Shown: positions 1-7,091, counted from the stretch's first letter. The stretch: DNA of 13,161 nt from HXMU1420-2 sp040830545 (GCA_040830545.1 JBFOMB010000210.1:1-13161), one strand, 5' to 3'. Numbers and translations: made by a program. The notes: a model not told the origin generated them from the sequence alone.

Positions 1-67
1 CGTTGCAGCCAAGCACGGCAAGGGCCTGCAGCGCACTGTTTTCAGCTCTAGCGGCGAAAACAGCCAT
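1..67 (-). CDS. N-terminal fragment of a small protein, possibly DUF3572 family (partial)
   Basis: An ATG at 65-67 on the minus strand opens a frame that runs off the window edge after 22 codons. The visible product starts MAVFAARAEN and continues SALQALAVLG. The pattern A-E-x-x-A-L-x-A-L-x-x-L resembles the N-terminus of DUF3572 proteins, which are often found beside pleD in alphaproteobacteria. A weak GGGA lies upstream of the ATG. The gene would be divergent from the cyclase gene at 162, with both promoters in 68-161. Function is unknown. The call depends on only 22 residues and on neighbourhood, so it is tentative. Confidence 0.42.
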   Translation of the reverse strand, partial: MAVFAARAENSALQALAVLGCN

Positions 68-161
68 CAATTTCCCATCTGTAGCAAAGTGAAAGGGTTT
101 CTTAACCACTTCCTACAAAACTGGTTCGCATAGGGAAAGCAAGTCTGGAAAGGAGCGGCGG

Positions 162-1574
162 GTGCAGGGAACAATCCTGATCCTAGAAGGGACCGCCACG
201 AACCGCATCATGCTGAAAGTTCAGCTGAGCGCCGGTTACTACAAGGTGGTCCAATCCGAATGCCTGGACGGCACGGACCAGATTATTGCTCGAAGTCGTC
301 CGGACCTGATCCTTGCTGGCGCAAACCTGCCCGATGGCGGCATTGCCGAGATTTGTGCGATGCGCGATGCGGTCGCGCCAAATGTGCCCCTGATGATCAT
401 CACACGCGAACATGACGATGCTGCCCGGCAGGCTGCCCTTCGGGCCGGTGCGGACGATGCGGTCAGCCCGCCAGTACAGGACTTGCTGTTGCTGGCGCGG
501 ATCCGGCGTCTGATTCGAGAACGTAACCAGGTCGAAGACCTGCGCCCACGCGACAGCATGCACCGCATGTTGGGGATGTCTGAACCCGCAACAGAATTTG
601 AACGCCCGGCACAGGTCGCCATTGTCGCGCAAACGGATCAAGCGGCTCGGGCATTGGTTGCCCGGTTTGGACCAGGTGTGCGTCACATACTGCGATGTTT
701 CACGCTGGATCGGCTGCGCCAATCCACCCCCTCGCAAACGCGGTGTGACGCCTTCCTGATTGACTTCAGCACCTCTGCCCGTCCCGAAGACCTGCGATTG
801 CTGTCTGAACTGCGCAGCCGCGCGGCGACGCGACACGCCGCGGTGATCGCGCTTTCCGGCGCAGGTCGGGCCTCAATCGACGTGGATGCGCTGGATCTCG
901 GCGCAGACGACGTCATTCCGCTCGATTGTGAGTCCGAGGAACTCAGCCTGCGACTGGATCGGTGGCTGGAAGTACGGCGGCAATCGAACCTGATGCGCGA
1001 CACGCTGAAGCGTGGGTTGCGCGCGGCCGTGCGTGATCCGCTGACGGGGCTATACAACCGTCGTTTTGCCCTGCCCCACCTAGCTCGGGCCGCGCGTCAG
1101 GCTGAGGAGATTGGCGAACCCTTTGCCGTGATGCTCGTGGACATTGACCACTTTAAAACGGTCAACGACCGGTTTGGTCACCCGGTTGGCGACCAGGTCA
1201 TTGTCGAAACCGCGCGCAGGTTGGTGGACAGTCTGAACGACACTGACATGGTCGCGCGGGTTGGTGGTGAAGAATTCCTGATCGTCACCTCTGGCAAATC
1301 GGCGGATCAGGCCAAGGCGCAAGCGCAATGCCTGCGCGAACGGATCAACGGGCGACGGTTTGACGTCACTAGCCCAGAACAATCCATTCCGGTCAGCGTT
1401 AGCATTGGCGTTGTCGCGGTTGCCCCGGGGAACCAAGTGTTTCCGTCGACCACACCTGCCGACGCCGACGAAGACGCCATGATCGCGCCGCTGATCGCAG
1501 CAGCCGACCGTGCGCTATATGCAGCCAAGGACACCGGTCGAAACCGGGTGTCGATGGTAATGTCCGCCGCCTGA
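162..1574 (+). CDS. pleD: PleD-like response regulator diguanylate cyclase (REC-REC-GGDEF)
   Basis: Predicted cytoplasmic enzyme joining two GTP into the second messenger c-di-GMP. The 470 residues divide into a first receiver-like domain (about 1-120), a second receiver-like domain (about 150-268) and a GGDEF domain (about 290-465). The GGDEF domain has DIDHFKTVND, the GH-x-x-GD turn and an intact GGEEF at 368-372, so it should be catalytic. Two features depart from classical PleD. The phosphoacceptor aspartate of receiver 1 is Gly53 (context LILAGANLP), the acidic pair is E9-G10, and the conserved Lys is replaced (VSPPV). The inhibitory RxxD site just before GGEEF reads NDTD at 359-362, lacking Arg. 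The start is GTG, chosen because AGGAG lies 6 nt upstream and the protein then begins as PleD does (TILILEG). It stands alone, followed by a palindromic repeat. Regulation by phosphorylation of receiver 1 is unlikely; dimerisation through these domains is an inference. Confidence 0.9.
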   Translation: MQGTILILEGTATNRIMLKVQLSAGYYKVVQSECLDGTDQIIARSRPDLILAGANLPDGGIAEICAMRDAVAPNVPLMIITREHDDAARQAALRAGADDAVSPPVQDLLLLARIRRLIRERNQVEDLRPRDSMHRMLGMSEPATEFERPAQVAIVAQTDQAARALVARFGPGVRHILRCFTLDRLRQSTPSQTRCDAFLIDFSTSARPEDLRLLSELRSRAATRHAAVIALSGAGRASIDVDALDLGADDVIPLDCESEELSLRLDRWLEVRRQSNLMRDTLKRGLRAAVRDPLTGLYNRRFALPHLARAARQAEEIGEPFAVMLVDIDHFKTVNDRFGHPVGDQVIVETARRLVDSLNDTDMVARVGGEEFLIVTSGKSADQAKAQAQCLRERINGRRFDVTSPEQSIPVSVSIGVVAVAPGNQVFPSTTPADADEDAMIAPLIAAADRALYAAKDTGRNRVSMVMSAA

Positions 1575-1599
1575 ACACCAGCGCCTGCAAAACATGAAA

Positions 1600-1628
1600 C
1601 CGCAGTTCCGGGCTTGACCCGGAACCTC
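1600..1628 (-). repeat. Palindromic repeat copy A between convergent genes (possible bidirectional terminator)
   Basis: The perfect 8-bp stem GTTCCGGG (1605-1612) / CCCGGAAC (1618-1625) encloses a 5-nt loop. Read on the minus strand the unit is GAGG, stem, TCAAG, stem, CTGCGG, matching copies B and C. Its stem has TT/AA where copy B has CC/GG, so both arms changed together. It lies between the cyclase gene and the heavy-metal-sensor-like gene, which converge here. No T-run follows, so classical intrinsic termination is not proven. Confidence 0.7.
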
Positions 1629-1640
1629 TCGCCCCGCAGT

Positions 1641-2144
1641 TCAGGGTCGGCTTTCACCGTGTTTCCACTTCTTCTTGCGGCGTTCAGCGCGGCGGGCCTC
1701 GGCCTCTTCGATCTTGTCAGCGTAAGCCGCCCGTTCCTCCGCAGACATAGCGGACACGCGCGTTAGCCACGCGCCCTGCATTGCCTCGGCCCAGGCGGCC
1801 TGCCGGTTGCGTTGGGATTGCAGCAGTGCCGTAATCGCTTCGACGTCAAACGGGTCAGCTCGCAACGCAGTAACGAGAGGAGCCAGTCCTTCGCGCCGGG
1901 CAGATTGCCCATTCACCGACTTTCGTGCCTCTGCAACCAACGCCTTACGTTCATCATGTGGCAAAGACCGGATCACCGCGCCGCCAAAGGACGGCGGATG
2001 TGGCGGTCCACCCGGTCCCAAAATGCGATAAGCTGCCCCTGTCACGATCCCGATGGTCGCAAGGTTCAGTGCGAGTGATACGCCCAGCAAGATGCGCATC
2101 CAAAGCGGACTACGTCGTGTGGGTGATTGAGAATTCATGGTCAT
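1641..2144 (-). CDS. CpxP-like / periplasmic heavy-metal-sensor family membrane protein
   Basis: A 167-residue protein with a short basic N-terminus, one membrane segment (about 15-37) and a charged helical C-terminal domain expected in the periplasm (about 55-167). It ends in a highly basic tail with RRKKKWKHG. The layout and the LPHDERKAL and AMSAEERA helices fit the heavy-metal-resistance/CpxP-like family, whose members bind metals or damaged proteins and modulate envelope stress signalling. There is no clear cleavage site, so it is probably membrane-anchored. The start at 2142-2144 has AAGGAGAA 6 nt upstream; an in-frame ATG two codons later is less favoured. It is the last gene of a four-gene operon, starting 3 nt after the stop of its upstream neighbour, with its ribosome site inside that gene's end. 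Metal specificity cannot be read from the sequence: there are no cysteines and few histidines. Confidence 0.75.
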   Translation of the reverse strand: MTMNSQSPTRRSPLWMRILLGVSLALNLATIGIVTGAAYRILGPGGPPHPPSFGGAVIRSLPHDERKALVAEARKSVNGQSARREGLAPLVTALRADPFDVEAITALLQSQRNRQAAWAEAMQGAWLTRVSAMSAEERAAYADKIEEAEARRAERRKKKWKHGESRP

Positions 2145-2147
2145 GCT

Positions 2148-2510
2148 TTATTCTCCTTCACCATCCAGCAACAGCGCTACATCTTCACCCTGAAACAGAT
2201 CAAACGTGGTCTGATCCGCAGAGATCCAGACCACAGGGTCAGCCCAGTTTGACGGCGGAGCGATGCCGATCCATAGGCCCGCGGCACAGGCAGTGGCCAA
2301 GCCACCCAATCCGGCCCACCCGCCCAAAGCCTCGCGCACCTGCGCAAACAGCGATGGCGCGTGAAAGGGCAAAGCCTCGTCTTCAAAACCCGCCTGCACC
2401 TCTGCCGCATCCGCCAGAACCCGGTCGATCAACTGATCAGACGGTTCAGGATCCCGCGCTTCTGCAAACAACTCGTCGAGCGTTTCGAACGTGTCCCTTT
2501 TGTCAGTCAT
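2148..2510 (-). CDS. Small single-pass membrane protein, probable anti-sigma or sigma-associated protein
   Basis: A 120-residue protein with an acidic N-terminal half (about 1-50, with repeated E/D-rich helices such as TFETLDELFAEARD), one hydrophobic segment (about 64-84) and a short acidic C-terminal tail. It overlaps the end of the sigma-factor gene by 8 nt, so the two are probably translationally coupled. That position and topology (cytoplasmic N-terminus, single membrane span, small outer domain) suit an ECF anti-sigma factor. There is no zinc-binding HxxxCxxC motif of the ZAS type, so this would be a non-canonical anti-sigma. I did not recognise a named family with certainty. The regulatory role is inferred from context only. 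Confidence 0.72.
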   Translation of the reverse strand: MTDKRDTFETLDELFAEARDPEPSDQLIDRVLADAAEVQAGFEDEALPFHAPSLFAQVREALGGWAGLGGLATACAAGLWIGIAPPSNWADPVVWISADQTTFDLFQGEDVALLLDGEGE

Positions 2511-3117
2511 GATGGTACCCCAATTCGTCTCGTCTCTGCCGCAACGCCGCCGTCAAAGCGCGTTTACCCCGCGCAGTCAGGCTTTCCACTGCTTCAACGC
2601 CCACCCCAAGGATTTCCGCGATCTCGGGATTGGCCAATTCTTCCAGGTGGCGCAACACCACAGCCTGTCGCTGTCGGTCCGGCAGTTGCATCAGCGCGGC
2701 CTGCAAAGCGTCATGGCGATCAGCGGCCAGCAACTGTTCCGCCGCACTCGGTCCGTCGTCACTGGGTTCCGGTGCGTCCTCCAACGCGACCTGTGGCGCG
2801 CGGCGTTTGCGACGCAGGTCAACGCACAGGTTCATCGTGACCCGATAGAGCCAGGTGCTGACCCGTGCCTCGCCCATGCGCCACTCGGGCGCGACACGCC
2901 AGAGTCTCAGCATGGCCTCCTGCGCGACATCTTCGGCCTCGGCCCTGTCACCCAGCACCCGCGTGGCGACCGCCAGCGCGCGCGGCAACATGCGGCGGGT
3001 GAGTTCCGCCGCAGCCTGCCGGTCCCCGTTGGCATAGAGAACCAGCAATGCATCGTCGGGCACCTCAGCGCCCGACGCATCCTTCACGGTCCGAGTAGAG
3101 GCCGCGGGACGCTTCAC
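2503..3117 (-). CDS. ECF-type RNA polymerase sigma-70 family sigma factor
   Basis: Predicted cytoplasmic sigma factor redirecting RNA polymerase to stress promoters. With the start chosen here it has 204 residues. Region sigma2 spans about 27-106 and includes the conserved DVAQEAMLRLWR and the STWLYRVTMNLCVDLRRKRR-type core-binding and -10 recognition helices. Region sigma4 spans about 138-190, with LPDRQRQAVVLRHLEEL and a helix-turn-helix ending SLTARGKRAL. Start choice is uncertain. The GTG at 3115-3117 has AGGG 6 nt upstream and is preferred. The frame also opens at a GTG at 3166-3168, just after the EF-hand stop, but no usable ribosome site precedes it; a GTG at 3085-3087 would still keep the whole sigma2 domain. 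It is the second gene of the operon. The following membrane protein gene overlaps it, as sigma/anti-sigma pairs often do. Target promoters are not known. Confidence 0.9.
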   Translation of the reverse strand: MKRPAASTRTVKDASGAEVPDDALLVLYANGDRQAAAELTRRMLPRALAVATRVLGDRAEAEDVAQEAMLRLWRVAPEWRMGEARVSTWLYRVTMNLCVDLRRKRRAPQVALEDAPEPSDDGPSAAEQLLAADRHDALQAALMQLPDRQRQAVVLRHLEELANPEIAEILGVGVEAVESLTARGKRALTAALRQRRDELGYHHD

Positions 3118-3171
3118 TGCAAGCCCTGCCCGCCGTGACCGTGCTGATATGCGCGCCCCGCCATCCACACC

Positions 3172-3615
3172 CTAGTTCTTGTGGCCGCGCCGCTTACCAT
3201 GTTTGCGGAGGTCGGCAAATTCCTCTTCGCTGAGACCCCCACTATTGTCAGCATCCGCGCGCGAAAATGCCTCATCCGGCAGGCCCGGCATCTCGGCTGA
3301 ACTGATCGCGCCATCGCCATCCGCGTCCAGACGTTCCAGCATCCGATCAACGCGCTTTTCCATGCGCGCGGTGGCCGCTGCCAACATCTCGTCCCGCGTC
3401 AGGACGCCATCGCTGTTGCTGTCACGTTCGGCAAACCGGGCAGCGGCACGCGCGGCCAGTTCATCCTGAGACACCTCGCCGCTTCCGTCTGCGTCCAACT
3501 GGGAAAAGGACATGCCCTTGCGCTTGCCCTTTGCGCCCTCTTCGGCAGACACCGAAAAGCCGGTCACGGCCACGGCGGTCACAACGATTCCTGCGATGAA
3601 CAGTCTGGAGGTCAT
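3172..3615 (-). CDS. Exported protein with four EF-hand calcium-binding loops
   Basis: A 147-residue protein with an N-terminal signal peptide (about 1-24, cleavage likely after SVSA), then four EF-hand loops at 41-52, 65-76, 97-108 and 121-132. All four carry the loop ligands: Asp at position 1, Asp or Asn at 3, Asp or Ser at 5, Gly at 6, a hydrophobic residue at 8 and Glu at 12 (for example DADGDGAISSAE). They look like two EF pairs, so calcium-dependent folding in the periplasm is expected from family knowledge. The start at 3613-3615 is preferred because AAGGA precedes it and it places the signal peptide at the N-terminus; the frame stays open further upstream. The tail is strongly basic (RKHGKRRGHKN). 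It is the first gene of the operon with the ECF sigma factor, suggesting a sensor or effector role, which is inference. Confidence 0.9.
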   Translation of the reverse strand: MTSRLFIAGIVVTAVAVTGFSVSAEEGAKGKRKGMSFSQLDADGSGEVSQDELAARAAARFAERDSNSDGVLTRDEMLAAATARMEKRVDRMLERLDADGDGAISSAEMPGLPDEAFSRADADNSGGLSEEEFADLRKHGKRRGHKN

Positions 3616-3821
3616 AAGAATCTTCCTTCTGTGGTGTTCCATGCTCTGAACAGCGGCCGGTTTTGACCGTCTGTACCTCTCCAAACGCAGGGCGCGCGCG
3701 ATTCCGTCGAAAAAACCTGCAACTATTTCCCGCTTTGTTTTGCGACATCCCGACGCGGTGTCAGTTTACCACCTTTTTTGTGGCCCGTCGCTCCACCAGA
3801 TTACGCGCAGGAGAGAGACGA

Positions 3822-4265
3822 ATGACCCAGATGGAACAGATCGAAGCGCCGCACACTGTGCAGGCGAATGAGCCCGAGCGCCCTATGCGCCCCGCCCTGA
3901 TGAAGGGTTGGCGGCGCAAGTGCCCAAACTGCGGCACCGGCCCGATGTTCAAGGGCTATTTGAAGGTGAACGATACCTGCCCCGTATGCCGCGAAACGCT
4001 GGGCAATCACCGCGCCGATGATGGCCCGGCCTATCTGACGATCCTGATTGTCGGACACCTGATGGCACCGCTGCTGCATATCGTCTTTGTGCACTATCGC
4101 CCCGACCCGCTGGTTCTATTTACATTTTTTGCGGTTGGATGTGTCACCCTCTCGCTCTACCTTCTGCCAAGACTGAAAGGCATGATTGTTGCCTATCAGT
4201 GGGCCAAGTACCTGCACGGGTTTTCGCGCAGCACGGCCCGGCCAGAAGTGATCGAGGGGCAATGA
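3822..4265 (+). CDS. DUF983 family zinc-ribbon membrane protein
   Basis: A 147-residue protein with a CPNC...CPVC zinc-ribbon motif (Cys34, Cys37, Cys53, Cys56) followed by two membrane helices (about 71-92 and 97-115). This is the standard DUF983 architecture of alphaproteobacteria. Molecular function is unknown; the four cysteines probably hold one zinc ion on the cytoplasmic side. The ATG at 3822 was chosen because AGGAG lies 8 nt upstream; an in-frame upstream extension exists without support. Its stop overlaps the ATG of the next gene (ATGA at 4262-4265), so translation of the NUDIX hydrolase is probably coupled. The 206-nt gap before it (3616-3821) is the divergent promoter region shared with the EF-hand operon, where I see no convincing operator. 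Confidence 0.88.
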   Translation: MTQMEQIEAPHTVQANEPERPMRPALMKGWRRKCPNCGTGPMFKGYLKVNDTCPVCRETLGNHRADDGPAYLTILIVGHLMAPLLHIVFVHYRPDPLVLFTFFAVGCVTLSLYLLPRLKGMIVAYQWAKYLHGFSRSTARPEVIEGQ

Positions 4266-4987
4266 CCGTACAGACTGAACCAACCGCAGCCGTAGACAAA
4301 ACCGCCATCCGCAACGCAGCGACGATCATCGTTCTTCGCGACAGGCATAAAGCGCCCGCAATCCTGATGGGGCAGCGCGGGGCCAAGGCGGTGTTCATGC
4401 CGAACAAATTCGTCTTCCCCGGCGGGGCGGTTGATCCGGGTGACGCCGACATTCCGGTGGCCAGCGCTATTTCGGAACCCTGCCATGCCCGCCTGGCCGA
4501 GGACGCACCGGGTGGGATGCAGACCGCACTGGCGGCGGCGGCCATAAGGGAGCTGTGGGAAGAGACCGGGTTGATCCTCGGGACACCCGGAACCTGGCCC
4601 GGTGAAGTTCCTCCCGATTGGCAGAGCTTTGCTGCCACCGGCCACTTACCTGCTGCGTCGAGGTTGCAGTTCGTGTTTCGCGCATTGACCCCGCCGGGAC
4701 GGCCCCGCCGGTTTGACGCCCGGTTTTTTCTGATCGACGCGGACGACATCTGCAACGACCTCGACGATTTCTCGGGCGCTTCTGAAGAATTGAGCCACCT
4801 GCAATGGGTTCCACTCCAGGAAGCCCGTGATTTCGACCTACCCTTCATCACCGAGGTTGTGCTGGCCGAAATCGGCGCGCGGGTGTCCGACAGAACGCCG
4901 CCCGACAGCGTGCCGTTTTTCAAGAACAATGACGAGGCAAGCCTGTTTTTGCGCCTGCGCGGCTACCCGATGCCCGAACTCGATTGA
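4262..4987 (+). CDS. NUDIX hydrolase with a split Nudix box (NUDT19-like)
   Basis: A 241-residue predicted cytoplasmic hydrolase of nucleoside-diphosphate-linked substrates. The catalytic core RELWEETG is at 96-103, carrying the metal-binding glutamates. The upstream glycine part of the box, FPGGAVDPGD (52-61), is separated from it by an insertion of roughly 30 residues, and the usual Glu eight positions before the Arg is Thr. An inserted Nudix box is known for NUDT19-type CoA or acyl-CoA diphosphatases, which makes that activity a reasonable guess, not a demonstrated one. It starts at the ATG overlapping the DUF983 stop, with GAGGGG just upstream. A longer in-frame start inside DUF983 is not supported. 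The pair ends at palindromic repeat copy B, facing a convergent gene. Confidence 0.85.
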   Translation: MTVQTEPTAAVDKTAIRNAATIIVLRDRHKAPAILMGQRGAKAVFMPNKFVFPGGAVDPGDADIPVASAISEPCHARLAEDAPGGMQTALAAAAIRELWEETGLILGTPGTWPGEVPPDWQSFAATGHLPAASRLQFVFRALTPPGRPRRFDARFFLIDADDICNDLDDFSGASEELSHLQWVPLQEARDFDLPFITEVVLAEIGARVSDRTPPDSVPFFKNNDEASLFLRLRGYPMPELD

Positions 4988-5001
4988 AGCGGGCGTGCGA
5001 C

Positions 5002-5030
5002 GAGGCCCCGGGTCAGGCCCGGGGCTGCGG
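5002..5030 (+). repeat. Palindromic repeat copy B between convergent genes (possible bidirectional terminator)
   Basis: The perfect 8-bp stem GCCCCGGG (5005-5012) / CCCGGGGC (5018-5025) has loop TCAGG. It is flanked by GAG and TGCGG, which are shared with copy A (minus strand), and by GAG and TGCG shared with copy C. It sits 14 nt after the NUDIX stop and 22 nt before the stop of the convergent transporter gene. There is no T-run on either side. Confidence 0.72.
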
Positions 5031-5052
5031 ATGTGGCCCAAGTGCGTATCGT

Positions 5053-5955
5053 TCAGATGGCCAACACCAGCACCAAGATCGACAGGCCCAGCAGACCCAT
5101 GCCCGCTAATTCGCGCGTCGTAACTTTTTCCTTGAAGAACATGATAGAGGCCAGCAGCGACAGGATCAGTTCCACCTGCCCCAACGCCTTTACGTAAGCC
5201 GCGTTTTGCAAGGTGAAGGCCAGAAACCAGCAGAACGACCCCCCCATACTGGTCAGCCCGACAAAGATCGCCGTGCCGCGCGCGGACCACACGGCGGCCA
5301 GTTCAGCCCGGTCCCGCCACAGCAGCCACAGAGCCATGCCGATCATCTGCAAGGATGTCACTGCGGCCAGTGTCACTCCGGCACGGAATACAGGCTCCAG
5401 ATCGCCCAGTTGAAGCGACGCACCGCGATAGCTGACGGCGGAAAAGGCAAACAAAACGCCAGAGGCCAACCCTAGGAGCGAGGCACGATTGGTCAGGTGT
5501 TTCCACCAAGGCCCCTCGCTTTCAGGCGTTTTCGACAGCACCAGCACCGCTGCCAGCCCAATCAGGATCGCGGCCATGCCGGCCCAGCTGATGTAGTCGC
5601 CCAGAACGATGACGCCCACGATGGCAGTCTGAATGACCTCGGTCTTCTTGAACGTAATGCCCACGGCGAAATTGCGTTGCTTGAACAACATCACAACGCA
5701 GATCGTCGCCAGAATCTGTGACAGCCCCCCAACCATGGCAAAGGTCCAGAACGCCCCGGTCATCACCGGCAGGCTGCGGCCCGACACACCCAGATAGATC
5801 AGCAGCAGGGCCACCACGATGGGCGCGGAATAGGCAAAGCGTGAAAACGTGGCCCCGGCTGCCGATAGTCGCACCTCGCTCAGCGACTTTTGCAGCATGA
5901 AGCGCACAGTCTGAAAACTAGCGGCGGCGACGGTGACGGGAATCCAGAGGGTCAT
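5053..5955 (-). CDS. DMT superfamily (EamA) transporter
   Basis: A 300-residue integral inner-membrane protein with about ten hydrophobic segments arranged as two EamA repeats (about 1-140 and 158-300). The end of the second repeat carries the typical GQVELILSLLASIMFFKEK stretch (about 259-277), with the E-K-x-T-x-x-E-x-x-G pattern of drug/metabolite transporters. Substrate is unknown; the family includes exporters of amino acids, nucleotide-related metabolites and drugs. The ATG start has AGGG 5 nt upstream. It begins only 20 nt after the desaturase stop, so it is the third gene of the DUF2061-desaturase operon. A link to lipid metabolism is inferred only from that position. Confidence 0.87.
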   Translation of the reverse strand: MTLWIPVTVAAASFQTVRFMLQKSLSEVRLSAAGATFSRFAYSAPIVVALLLIYLGVSGRSLPVMTGAFWTFAMVGGLSQILATICVVMLFKQRNFAVGITFKKTEVIQTAIVGVIVLGDYISWAGMAAILIGLAAVLVLSKTPESEGPWWKHLTNRASLLGLASGVLFAFSAVSYRGASLQLGDLEPVFRAGVTLAAVTSLQMIGMALWLLWRDRAELAAVWSARGTAIFVGLTSMGGSFCWFLAFTLQNAAYVKALGQVELILSLLASIMFFKEKVTTRELAGMGLLGLSILVLVLAI

Positions 5956-5975
5956 GCGGCCCTATTGCCGGGAAT

Positions 5976-6881
5976 TCAGGGGTTTGGCCAGAGCGGATGG
6001 GGCACGGGATCTTTGGACCGCAGCAGGTATTTGCGAAAAATCTCGCCATAGGACCGGTAGATATAGGCCTCGTTCATGCGATGATAGCGCGCTTTGCCGG
6101 CTGCATAGAGGCCCGGCAGCTCGTACCATGCTGCGGCCGGGTTCATATGGTGCACAACATGCAGGTTGTTGTTGAGAAACAGGAAGGCCAGCGGCCCGCG
6201 ATCCTCGATAATCACGGTGCGGGCGCGGGATTTTTCGTGCGCGCGGTGTTCGAGGAAGGTGCGGATGCGGATCAGGGACAGACCGATATAGGCCGACACC
6301 AGATAGGCCCAGAGTGGCATGGGAGAGGCCAACACCAGCGCGCAGACGGCAATCACTCCGGGCAGATGTAGCGCCCAGGCGAGCCTTACCGCGCCATCAC
6401 CAGTCCATCCCGCCCGCCATTCATCACGCAGGAACAGGGTTTGCCCAATGGCTGTGCCAATCACGATCCGTCCCAGCATCGTGTTGTTGGCGCGCAAAAC
6501 CCAATGGCAGGGACGCGACAACTGGGACCAACAGGCCGGGTCCATGTAGTTGGTTTCCGGATCGTCGTAGGGATCGGTCAGGTTGGCATCCTGATGATGC
6601 GCCAGATGCATGTCGCGGAAGCGGTTGTACGGGATCATCAGGCTCAGCGGCAGCGCCATGGTCGCTTCATTCAGGCGCTGCGATCGGAACGGATGACCGT
6701 GCAGCACTTCATGCGTCAACGAAGAGTGGAAGCCGATGACCACGGCGGTCGCCAGAATGGTCAGTGGCAACGTTAGCGAGGTCAGCCAGAACAAGCAGAC
6801 AACCCACAGCGAGTAGCAGGCCACGATCAGGCCAACGGTTCGCCATTCCACTCGGCGCGGTGTTGTAACTGGCTCAACCAT
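5976..6881 (-). CDS. Membrane fatty acid desaturase family enzyme (histidine-box di-iron)
   Basis: A 301-residue membrane enzyme expected to use a di-iron centre and O2 to desaturate or hydroxylate a lipid acyl chain or similar hydrophobic substrate. Three histidine boxes are visible: H57-x3-H61 (with H63 following), H92-x-x-H95-H96, and H241-x-x-H244-H245, plus an EHRAHE at 211-216. Hydrophobic segments lie at about 15-50, 72-84 and 170-208. The ATG at 6879-6881 overlaps the end of the DUF2061 gene by 8 nt and has GGGG upstream; the longer in-frame extension would lie across that gene and is disfavoured. The histidine-box spacing also occurs in carotenoid hydroxylases/ketolases and other lipid hydroxylases of the superfamily, so the exact substrate is open. 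No ferredoxin or reductase partner is encoded nearby. Confidence 0.85.
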   Translation of the reverse strand: MVEPVTTPRRVEWRTVGLIVACYSLWVVCLFWLTSLTLPLTILATAVVIGFHSSLTHEVLHGHPFRSQRLNEATMALPLSLMIPYNRFRDMHLAHHQDANLTDPYDDPETNYMDPACWSQLSRPCHWVLRANNTMLGRIVIGTAIGQTLFLRDEWRAGWTGDGAVRLAWALHLPGVIAVCALVLASPMPLWAYLVSAYIGLSLIRIRTFLEHRAHEKSRARTVIIEDRGPLAFLFLNNNLHVVHHMNPAAAWYELPGLYAAGKARYHRMNEAYIYRSYGEIFRKYLLRSKDPVPHPLWPNP

Positions 6882-7077
6882 GTAGGCCCCAACGCACTTG
6901 GCCCCACACCCGTTCATAGGCGAAATACATGGTGAATCCGAGGGCGCCGTTGATGGCTGCGGTGACGGCACCAACCGCGATGGACCCTGTCATGGCCAGC
7001 CCGACCAGTGACATGGAAATCAAACCGATCAGGTTCCAAATCAGCGCCTTCAAGACGGTGCGTTTGCGGGTTTCCAT
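6874..7077 (-). CDS. DUF2061 family small membrane protein
   Basis: A 67-residue protein with two membrane helices (about 10-31 and 34-53), preceded by the basic METRKRTVLKAL start and ending in YERVWGQVRWG. The pattern (K-A-x-x-W-N-x-I-G, then the T-M-Y-x-A-Y-E-R-V-W motif) matches DUF2061, for which no biochemical function is established. The ATG has CGGAGA 6 nt upstream. It is the first gene of the operon, and the desaturase gene starts inside its end (8-nt overlap), so the two products are probably made in a fixed ratio. A role as an assembly or electron-transfer partner of the desaturase is speculation from coupling. Confidence 0.85.
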   Translation of the reverse strand: METRKRTVLKALIWNLIGLISMSLVGLAMTGSIAVGAVTAAINGALGFTMYFAYERVWGQVRWGLHG

Positions 7078-7091
7078 GTAGTCTCCGGAAT

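Noticed and set aside
100..115. Possible CtrA box upstream of the cyclase
   Set aside because: Only a single TTAA is present; the second TTAA at the required spacing is missing.
183..836. Long open frame on the minus strand opposite the cyclase gene
   Set aside because: It has no domain pattern and is fully covered by a well-supported gene; GC-rich coding sequence often leaves the antisense frame open.
3700..3740. ECF-type promoter (GGAAAT with a CGACG about 15-16 nt later, minus strand) upstream of the EF-hand gene
   Set aside because: The -35 departs from the usual GGAAC and the target motif of this sigma factor is unknown; one weak match cannot support it.
4144..4929. Long minus-strand open frame opposite the NUDIX hydrolase
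   Set aside because: Low-complexity Ser/Ala/Arg-rich translation, no ribosome site; a shadow of the NUDIX gene.
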